From NCBI GenBank assembly GCA_001897375.1, contig MKSU01000001.1:119822-183821 (forward strand): a DNA stretch of 64,000 bases, read 5' to 3'. The stretch's first letter is position 1. Every line of letters starts with the position of its first letter. Source of the DNA: Sphingomonas sp. 67-36. Lineage in GTDB: Bacteria > Pseudomonadota > Alphaproteobacteria > Sphingomonadales > Sphingomonadaceae. The translations under genes and the position numbers were made by a program. This document shows, piece by piece, positions 58,579 through 64,000 of this stretch. The notes under the pieces are model-generated. The model had not been told where the DNA came from, ran no database searches, and was given only the letters and a program-made list of their open reading frames with translations.

Positions 58579-59358
58579 ATGACCAAGCGGTTCGCGGGCA
58601 AGCACGTATTCGTCGCGGGTGCCTCCAGCGGCATCAATCTCGGCATCGCGCACGGTTTCGCGGCGGAAGGCGCGAAGCTCACCGTGCTCAGCCGTAGCGA
58701 GGAAAAGATCCAGGCGGCGGCGCGGGAATTGCGCGACGCCGGTGCTGAGGCGCTGGGCATCGCCTGCGACGTGCGCGATTATGCGGGGCTGGAGGCGGCC
58801 TATGCGCAGGCGGTGGCGGCGTTCGGCAAGGTCGACGTGCTGATCTCCGGCGCGGCGGGCAATTTCCTCGCCCCGGCGGTGAAGCTCAGCGCCAATGCGT
58901 TCAAAACGGTGGTGGATATCGACCTGCTCGGCACGTTCAACGTGTTCCGCGCGAGCTGGGACCATCTGGCGAAACCCGGCGCGTCGCTGATCGCGATCAC
59001 CGCCGGGCAGGCGGTGCATCCGATGAGCTTCCAGATCCACGCCTGCGCCGCCAAGGCCGGGGTTAACATGGTGACGAAATGTCTCGCGCTCGAATGGGGA
59101 CCGGCGGGCGTCAGGGTCAACGCGATCTCGCCGGGGCCGATCGGCGACACCGAGGGGATGCGGCGGCTCGCCGACCCGGAGCGCGAGAAGCAGATCAAGG
59201 GCCGGCTGGCGCTGCGCGATTACGGGGAGAAGCGGGATATCGCGGAGGCCGCGCTGTATCTCGCCAGCCCGGAGGCGAAATATGTCACCGGCACGATCCT
59301 GAACGTCGATGGCGGCTCGGACCTTGGCGACGCCGGCGCCAATGCATTGGCGGAGTAG
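58579..59358 (+). CDS. SDR-family reductase (peroxisomal 2,4-dienoyl-CoA reductase-like)
   Basis: 259 aa short-chain dehydrogenase. The cofactor motif is VAGASSGINLGIAHGFA and the structural NAG-equivalent is ISGAAGNFLAPA. The usual YxxxK reads HACAAKAG: Tyr is absent and Lys is kept. That replacement is typical of the DECR2-type dienoyl-CoA reductases, whose C-terminus ALEWGPAGVRVNAISPGPI also matches. It would use NADPH on an unsaturated acyl-CoA. ATG with GAGAGG upstream. It converges on cytidine deaminase. Confidence 0.87.
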   Translation: MTKRFAGKHVFVAGASSGINLGIAHGFAAEGAKLTVLSRSEEKIQAAARELRDAGAEALGIACDVRDYAGLEAAYAQAVAAFGKVDVLISGAAGNFLAPAVKLSANAFKTVVDIDLLGTFNVFRASWDHLAKPGASLIAITAGQAVHPMSFQIHACAAKAGVNMVTKCLALEWGPAGVRVNAISPGPIGDTEGMRRLADPEREKQIKGRLALRDYGEKRDIAEAALYLASPEAKYVTGTILNVDGGSDLGDAGANALAE

Positions 59359-59367
59359 GCAAAGCGA

Positions 59368-59835
59368 TCAGGATCGCTGCACGATGCCTAGGTCCGCGGG
59401 GCCGAAAGCGTCGGGCAGCAGCTCCGACAGGCGATAGGTGACGATCGCATCGCCCTCCGCCGCGCCGCAATGGACGATCAGGTCGCGCCCGCCCATCTGC
59501 GCGGCCTCATTGAGCACCTGCCGGCAGCGGCCGCACGGGTTCACGACATGCGCGCCGGTCGGGACGCCGTGCGTGTCCATCAGCCCGCCGATCACCGCCA
59601 CCGCGACGATATCGGCCAGCCGCCCCGCCGCGCTGGCGCTCGCCACCGCGACCGTCTCTGCGCATAGCGACAGGCCGTAGCTGGCGTTCTCGACGTTCGC
59701 GCCGGTCACCACCGATCCGTCGCTCAACAGCAGCGCCGCGCCGACCGCGAAGCGCGAGTAAGGCGCATGGGCGTTGAGCGCGACGGCGCGGGCGGCGGCG
59801 ATCAGCGCGGCCGGTTGTGTCATGGCTTCTGTCAT
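59368..59835 (-). CDS. cdd: cytidine deaminase
   Basis: 155 aa, homotetrameric type. It converts cytidine and deoxycytidine to uridine forms. The zinc site is CAETVA (Cys plus catalytic Glu) with NPCGRCRQVLNE, and the substrate motif is YSRFAVGAALL. MTEAMTQ start at 59835 is overlapped by the stop of the GH25-like gene (ATGA), so the two are coupled. An internal ATG at 59823 is possible. Confidence 0.92.
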   Translation of the reverse strand: MTEAMTQPAALIAAARAVALNAHAPYSRFAVGAALLLSDGSVVTGANVENASYGLSLCAETVAVASASAAGRLADIVAVAVIGGLMDTHGVPTGAHVVNPCGRCRQVLNEAAQMGGRDLIVHCGAAEGDAIVTYRLSELLPDAFGPADLGIVQRS

Positions 59836-60506
59836 GGCGCGGCGACGTCCCAATTGGCGGGGCCGTCGATCCCGTCGACCCGGCGCATGTCGTTGGCGCG
59901 CCACAGCCGCCACGGGCGCGCGGCATAGGATGGCGCGAGGAAATTGCCGGTCGCCCACAGGTTGCGGGGCAGCGCGGCGCTGACTTCATAGTCGCTTTCC
60001 ACCGCGCGGGCGACGCGCAGCAGCACGGGCTTGCCCATATGCGCCTCGATCGTGCTGGCAAGCAGCCGGAGATCGTCGAGCAATGCGGCGCGCTCCGGGC
60101 GGGTGGCGCAGGCGGGATCGTAGCTGATGTCGATCGCCACCGGCAACGCTTCGGCATCCGAGGGGACGAAGGTGTTGAAGGCGTTGGCCTGCTCGCGCGC
60201 CGGCTGGCAGAAGGAATAGACGTGGACCGCGCCGCGCCGCATCCCGGCCGCGTCCACCCCGCGCCAGTTCGCCTCGAACGCCGGGTCGCGCTGGTTAGAT
60301 CCGCGCGTCGCGGCGACATAGGCGAAGTCGGCGCCGGCGGCGGCGACCGTGTTCCACTCGATCGCGCCGTCGCTCGCGTCGACGTCGACGCCCTGCACCG
60401 GATAGCGTTCCACCGAAGGATGCCAGCGCGTCGCATATTGCCACGCCGCCACGCCCGCCAGCGCGAGCGCCGCCACGATCAGCACGAAACGCCCCAGCCC
60501 CCACAT
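59832..60506 (-). CDS. GH25-fold (lysozyme-like) membrane-anchored protein, degenerate
   Basis: 224 aa. One N-terminal membrane anchor (GRFVLIVAALALAGVAAW) is followed by a GH25 barrel starting VQGVDVDASDGAIEWNTV. Active GH25 lysozymes have a KATEG strand and a DxE catalytic pair. Here the strand reads AATRG and the second motif AIDISYD, so the acid Glu appears replaced. It may bind peptidoglycan without cutting it, or use a variant mechanism. It follows UPF0262 and overlaps cytidine deaminase by 4 nt. Confidence 0.78.
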   Translation of the reverse strand: MWGLGRFVLIVAALALAGVAAWQYATRWHPSVERYPVQGVDVDASDGAIEWNTVAAAGADFAYVAATRGSNQRDPAFEANWRGVDAAGMRRGAVHVYSFCQPAREQANAFNTFVPSDAEALPVAIDISYDPACATRPERAALLDDLRLLASTIEAHMGKPVLLRVARAVESDYEVSAALPRNLWATGNFLAPSYAARPWRLWRANDMRRVDGIDGPANWDVAAP

Positions 60507-60511
60507 TCCCG

Positions 60512-60994
60512 TCAGCCCTTGATGTGCAGCACGCAGATCAGCGTGAACAGGCGGCGGGCGGTGTCGAAATCGATTTCGATCTTTCCCTCCAGTCGCTCCT
60601 TGAGCAGCTCCGCCGCCTCGTTGTGGATCGCGCGGCGCGCCATGTCGACCGTCTCGATCTGCTGCGGGGTCGATTGGCGGATCGCCTGGAAATAACTGTC
60701 GCAGATCGCGAAATAATCGCGGATCGGGCGGCGGAAGCGGCCCATCGCGAGGATATGCGTCTCCAGCGGCGCGCCGTCTTCGCGCCGGATCGCCAGCGCC
60801 AGCCGCCCTTCCTCCACCGACAAAGCGAGGCGATAGGGGCCGGCATAGCCGTCGGCATGGACCTTCTGCGGCGCGAAGTGATTGCCCTCGATCAGGTCGA
60901 AGATCGCGATCCGCCGCTCCTGCTCGATGTCGGCCGAGCGCCACAGGATCGTGCGCTCGTCCAGCTCGACATCGATGATCCGGGGATCGGCCAT
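60512..60994 (-). CDS. UPF0262 family protein
   Basis: 160 aa. It matches the conserved alphaproteobacterial UPF0262 pattern: RIIDVELDERTILWRSADIE, QERRIAIFDLIEGNHF, and a final ARRLFTLICVLHIKG. Function unknown; cytoplasmic. The ATG at 60994 (MADPRI) gives the family length and drops an 18-residue upstream extension. It diverges from dnaB and is followed by the GH25-like gene after 5 nt. Confidence 0.9.
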   Translation of the reverse strand: MADPRIIDVELDERTILWRSADIEQERRIAIFDLIEGNHFAPQKVHADGYAGPYRLALSVEEGRLALAIRREDGAPLETHILAMGRFRRPIRDYFAICDSYFQAIRQSTPQQIETVDMARRAIHNEAAELLKERLEGKIEIDFDTARRLFTLICVLHIKG

Positions 60995-61108
60995 TGTGGT
61001 GGCGATAGAGACGAACGGCGCGCGCGACAATCCATCCGCCTTATCCACAGATCATTCGGCGCGATCCGGGTTGAGCCGCGCGCGGTGGCGAGCGTAGAAG
61101 ATGGCGCA

Positions 61109-62605
61109 ATGGCCACTCTCGCGTTCCCGAACCCGGCGGCGACCCCCGCCGAGCCGATCCACCTGCCGCGCAACGTGGAGGCGGAGGCGGCGCTGCTCGG
61201 CGCGATGATGATCGACAACCGGCTGGCGGACGACATCGTCGACCGGATCGAGCCGCAGCATTTCTACGAGCCGCTGCACGGCCGCGTCTTCGCCGCGATC
61301 AAGACGCTGCGGGGGAGCGACATGCTGGCCACCCCCGTCACGCTGCGCCCGATGTTCGAGGCGGACGAGGGGATGAAGGAGCTGGGCGGCCCGGCCTATC
61401 TCGCCAGCCTCACCGGATCGGGCGCGGGGCTGATCGGCGCGCGGCAGTTCGCGCAGCAGATCTACGATCTCGCCATGCTCCGCGCGCTGGTGACGGTGGG
61501 GCGCACCCTCGTGGACCGCGCGCTCGACACCTCCGAGGAGGTCAATCCGCGCGCGCAGATCGAGGCGGCGGAGGAGGAGCTGTTCAAGGTCGCGGCCGAC
61601 GGTGGGGCGGAGAGCAGCGTCAAGACCTTCGTCCAGGCGACGACGATGGCCGTGAAGATGGCCGAGCGCGCGTTGAACTCGGGAGGCAACCTGTCGGGCG
61701 TCACCACCGGCCTCGATTCGGTCAACGCCAAGATCGGCGGCATGCACCATTCGGACCTGATGATTCTTGCCGGCCGTCCCGGCATGGGCAAGACCTCGCT
61801 CGCCACCAACATCGCCTTCAACGCCGCGCGGCGCTGGATGCGAGACATGGAGGACGGCATCCCGCCATCGCAGTCGGTCGGGGCGAAGGTCGCCTTCTTC
61901 AGCCTCGAAATGTCGGCCGACCAGCTTGCCACCCGCATCCTCGCCGAGCAATCCGGCATCAGTTCGGAGGCGCTGCGCATGGGCAAGATCAGCCGCGCCG
62001 AGTTCGAGAAACTGGCGACGGCGGCGGCGGAGCTGGAGAACCTGCCGCTGTTCATCGACGACACCGGCGGCCTGTCGATCGGCGCGCTGCACACCCGCGT
62101 CCGCCGGCTCCAGCGGCGCCATAACAACGAGATCGGGCTGGTGGTGGTCGATTACCTCCAGCTTCTCACCGGCAGCGGCAAGTCGAGCGACGGCAACCGC
62201 GTGCAGGAAATCTCCGAAATCTCGCGCGGGCTGAAGACGCTGGCCAAGGACATGAATGTCCCGGTGCTCGCGCTCTCCCAGCTAAGCCGCGCCGTCGAGC
62301 AGCGCGAGGACAAGCGCCCGCAGCTTTCCGACCTGCGCGAATCCGGCTCGATCGAGCAGGACGCCGACATGGTGTGGTTCGTGTTCCGCGAGGATTATTA
62401 CGTCGCGCAGAAGGAGCCGAAGCGCCCGATGGAGGGCGATGACAGCAAGGTGTTCGAAGACCATGCGCAATGGGCGACGAACATGGAGCGCGTGTTCGGT
62501 CTCGCCGAACTGATCGTCGCCAAGCAGCGCCACGGCGCCACCGGCAAGGTGGTGCTGAAGTTCGACCCGACGATCACGCGCTTCAGCGACTACGCCGGCT
62601 ATTGA
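61109..62605 (+). CDS. dnaB: replicative DNA helicase DnaB
   Basis: 498 aa. The N-terminal domain begins PRNVEAEAALLGAMMIDNRL, then a linker, then a RecA-like domain with Walker A AGRPGMGKTSLATN, Walker B LVVVDYLQLL and DESGSIEQDAD-type motif (LRESGSIEQDADMVWFV). It unwinds DNA at the replication fork. The ATG at 61109 is used; the frame stays open upstream only as antisense of UPF0262. A short insert (~GIPPSQSVGAK) follows Walker A. No intein. Confidence 0.97.
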   Translation: MATLAFPNPAATPAEPIHLPRNVEAEAALLGAMMIDNRLADDIVDRIEPQHFYEPLHGRVFAAIKTLRGSDMLATPVTLRPMFEADEGMKELGGPAYLASLTGSGAGLIGARQFAQQIYDLAMLRALVTVGRTLVDRALDTSEEVNPRAQIEAAEEELFKVAADGGAESSVKTFVQATTMAVKMAERALNSGGNLSGVTTGLDSVNAKIGGMHHSDLMILAGRPGMGKTSLATNIAFNAARRWMRDMEDGIPPSQSVGAKVAFFSLEMSADQLATRILAEQSGISSEALRMGKISRAEFEKLATAAAELENLPLFIDDTGGLSIGALHTRVRRLQRRHNNEIGLVVVDYLQLLTGSGKSSDGNRVQEISEISRGLKTLAKDMNVPVLALSQLSRAVEQREDKRPQLSDLRESGSIEQDADMVWFVFREDYYVAQKEPKRPMEGDDSKVFEDHAQWATNMERVFGLAELIVAKQRHGATGKVVLKFDPTITRFSDYAGY

Positions 62606-62616
62606 AGGGAACGCGG

Positions 62617-63063
62617 ATGCCGCGGATCGACCTCGCGACGGTTCCGGGGCAGACCGGCAGCGGCTATCCCGCGCCGTTCGACCGCGCGGCCGGCGCGCGC
62701 GTTTGTCGCCGGCTGGAGGGGCCGGGCGGAATCAGCGATTTCAACATCACCCATGTCGAGTTGCCCGAAGGTGCCTGGTCCAGCCAACGCCATTGGCACG
62801 AGGCGGAGGACGAGTTCCTCGTCATGCTCAGCGGGGCGGCGACGCTGGTCGACAATCACGGCGAGACCACGCTCGGGGCGGGCGATTGCGTCGCCTTTCC
62901 CAAGGGCGACGGCAACGGACATCACCTGATCGGCGGACCGGGCGGCTGCGTATTCGTCGTGTGGGGCGTGCCCGAGGCTTCGGCGTGCCATTATCCCGAT
63001 ATCGACCTCGCGCTCGATGGGGCGACCGGGCAATACAAGCACAAGGACGGGACGCCTTACTGA
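62617..63063 (+). CDS. cupin-domain protein
   Basis: 148 aa single-domain cupin. The metal-binding motif 1 is HWHEAEDEFLVMLSG and motif 2 is FPKGDGNGHHLIGG. It resembles small sugar- or acid-binding cupins of unknown function. It lies 11 nt after dnaB with GAAGGGA as ribosome-binding site, a common sphingomonad arrangement. A strong GC hairpin follows. Confidence 0.85.
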   Translation: MPRIDLATVPGQTGSGYPAPFDRAAGARVCRRLEGPGGISDFNITHVELPEGAWSSQRHWHEAEDEFLVMLSGAATLVDNHGETTLGAGDCVAFPKGDGNGHHLIGGPGGCVFVVWGVPEASACHYPDIDLALDGATGQYKHKDGTPY

Positions 63064-63065
63064 AC

Positions 63066-63110
63066 GCGCTCCGGCGCCGCTTCGCGCTTGCCAAGCGGCG
63101 GCGCGAGCGC
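63066..63110 (+). terminator. long imperfect GC hairpin after the cupin gene
   Basis: GCGCTCCGGCGCCGCTT pairs, with a small internal mismatch, with AAGCGGCGGCGCGAGCGC around a 10-nt loop, directly after the stop. There is no T-run, so termination strength is uncertain. Confidence 0.45.
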
Positions 63111-63180
63111 GATCCTCCGGGGCCTTAACCATAATGGAATCGAGTCGCGCTACCGGTTCGCCGGATGCAGGGGAAATGTG

Positions 63181-63876
63181 GTGAGCGTCAGGAACGATCC
63201 AGCAATACGGGGACAAGACGGGCGCGCTGTCGCGCATATCCTGCGGCGGACGACGATCAGCCTCGGCCCGCTCCATATCGTGCGCGAGGAGCATCGCTAT
63301 GACGGCGCGGCGATGCGGATGCGGCTGACGCGCGGGCGGCGCCTGGCGGGCTGGTATCCCGCCGGGCTTGCCGCATTGCTGTGCGTCGGTGCGGGCGGCA
63401 TCGCGCTAGCCGCGACCGGCGGGCCGCTGCGTGGCGATTATGTCGTCAGCGTTCCGGTGCCGGATCGCGAGCCGATTGCGCCGCGCCTGCGCAAGGAGAT
63501 CGCGAACCACCGACCGGCGCATCGCACGGCGGCTCAGCGACCGGCGGCCGCTCCCCCGGCCGAATCCGCGAGCGATGCGGTGGATGCAATGAGCGTGCAG
63601 GGCCGCGCCGCGGCGATCGACGTAGCGCTACGCACCGGCGAGATGCAGGAATGGCGCGCGCGGAACGGCGACGAAGGAGGCTTCGTCGTTGCCGGCCCAT
63701 CGGAGCGCGTCGGCGCGCGGGCGTGCCGCAATCTCTCGATCCTGATCCGCGCGCCCGGCGCGCCCGACAGGGTCGATCAGCGGCGCGAATGCCGTCCGGA
63801 CAGCGCGGCTAGAGCGATTTCGAGGCAGGTGGAATCACCTGCCGGCTCGGAAATCGCGGCAAACAAAGGAAAATAG
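63181..63876 (+). CDS. membrane protein of unknown function ending inside the repeat
   Basis: About 231 aa. It has a ~60-residue cytoplasmic N-terminus (RRTTISLGPLHIVREEHRYD), one membrane span (PAGLAALLCVGAGGIALAA), a Pro/Ala/Arg-rich linker and a periplasmic region with two Cys (ACRNLS and RRECR). No family was recognised. GTG start with AGGGGAA upstream; the frame opens earlier. The last 22 codons and the stop lie within the dispersed repeat at 63810-63918, so the natural C-terminus may have been replaced by repeat-encoded residues. Confidence 0.6.
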   Translation: MSVRNDPAIRGQDGRAVAHILRRTTISLGPLHIVREEHRYDGAAMRMRLTRGRRLAGWYPAGLAALLCVGAGGIALAATGGPLRGDYVVSVPVPDREPIAPRLRKEIANHRPAHRTAAQRPAAAPPAESASDAVDAMSVQGRAAAIDVALRTGEMQEWRARNGDEGGFVVAGPSERVGARACRNLSILIRAPGAPDRVDQRRECRPDSAARAISRQVESPAGSEIAANKGK

Positions 63877-63918
63877 AGCGGTGATCCGATGCAATCGGAT
63901 CGACAACCGCTCTAGGCG
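63810..63918. repeat. two-hairpin dispersed repeat, copy 2
   Basis: This 109-nt copy is near-identical to 1023-1148 but lacks about 20 nt in the left loop. The left stem is GCGATTTC..GCAGGTG against CACCTGC..GGAAATCGC. The right hairpin is perfect: TAGAGCGGT against ACCGCTCTA, with inner GATCCGAT-GCA-ATCGGATC. It covers the 3' end of the preceding gene. Confidence 0.88.
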
Positions 63919-63985
63919 TTGTCTGCATTCAGTGGATTCCGTTTTGAGTTGAGGTCTGATTCAAGGTTGCCGAAGGAGACGAGCC

Positions 63986-64000
63986 TTGAGCAGACGGAAG
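63986..64000 (+). CDS. possible gene start cut by the window edge
   Basis: A TTG codon follows AAGGAG with 7-nt spacing and reads (M)SRRK to the window end. The ~70 nt before it look like non-coding leader, and a short basic SRRK start is seen in some transposases. Too little sequence to identify. Confidence 0.25.

Noticed and set aside
58579-59358. Loss of the SDR catalytic Tyr as a sign of a pseudogene
   Set aside because: The HACAAKAG form is normal for DECR2-like dienoyl-CoA reductases, and the rest of the protein is intact.
60524-61108. N-terminal extension of dnaB
   Set aside because: It is antisense of UPF0262; DnaB homology starts at 61109.

Overview
The window is about 64 kb of high-GC chromosome from an alphaproteobacterium, most probably a Sphingomonas-like sphingomonad. 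The evidence is a PEP-CTERM exported protein with the sphingomonad PEPSTWAMMILGFG sorting signal, class I PHA synthase with a phasin, a DksA without its zinc-finger cysteines, UPF0262, and a full set of protocatechuate 4,5-cleavage (lig) genes arranged much as in Sphingobium SYK-6. No phage, CRISPR array or rRNA operon was seen. There is one tRNA-Leu(CAA), and a possible mobile element begins at the right edge.

Layout. 1-2.0 kb: secreted beta-helix protein, a two-hairpin dispersed repeat, and a PEP-CTERM protein. 2.1-9.9 kb: an acyl-CoA/oxidoreductase island, with TetR, quinone oxidoreductase and GMC oxidoreductase on the minus strand, diverging across a palindromic operator from thiolase and two AMP-forming acyl-CoA ligases. 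9.9-33.4 kb: mainly housekeeping genes: murA, clpS, phasin and phaC, alaC-type aminotransferase, TauE/SafE, GFA protein, hotdog thioesterase, HerA-like ATPase, degP-hflC-hflK, mrp, CoA-binding protein, dctA-type transporter, PilZ, tyrS, LysM/M23 lipoprotein, surE, serS, baeRF protein, a Ser-rich exported repeat protein, dksA and a second PilZ.

33.4-58.3 kb: a 25-kb aromatic catabolic region. MarR with an FMN alpha-hydroxyacid dehydrogenase diverges from a cytochrome c/PQQ dehydrogenase. A minus-strand operon encodes a heme-binding DUF336 protein, an AAHS aromatic-acid permease, an aldehyde dehydrogenase and a benzoylformate-decarboxylase-like TPP enzyme. The divergent plus-strand operon encodes two periplasmic NTF2-like proteins, a ketopantoate-reductase-like enzyme, a CocE-type hydrolase, a triple-RidA exported protein, a small exported protein and a dihydroxyacetophenone-dioxygenase-like cupin. 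Next come DUF1932 dehydrogenase-ligJ-ligA-ligB-ligC, a LysR regulator with two HTH domains, and ligK-ligU-ligI-aldo/keto reductase. LigAB opens protocatechuate; LigC makes 2-pyrone-4,6-dicarboxylate; LigI hydrolyses it; LigU isomerises the product; LigJ hydrates it; and LigK cleaves it to pyruvate and oxaloacetate. The lower pathway is therefore complete here. The upstream genes look like a feeder that may turn aryl-hydroxyacids, aldehydes or ketones into protocatechuate precursors; that part is inference.

58.4-64 kb: tRNA-Leu, a dienoyl-CoA-reductase-like SDR, cytidine deaminase, a degenerate GH25 protein, UPF0262, dnaB, a cupin, and an unknown membrane protein whose 3' end lies in the second copy of the dispersed repeat.

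Coordinates follow the start codon preferred from Shine-Dalgarno spacing or family length. Function calls come from motifs read by eye, not from database searches.
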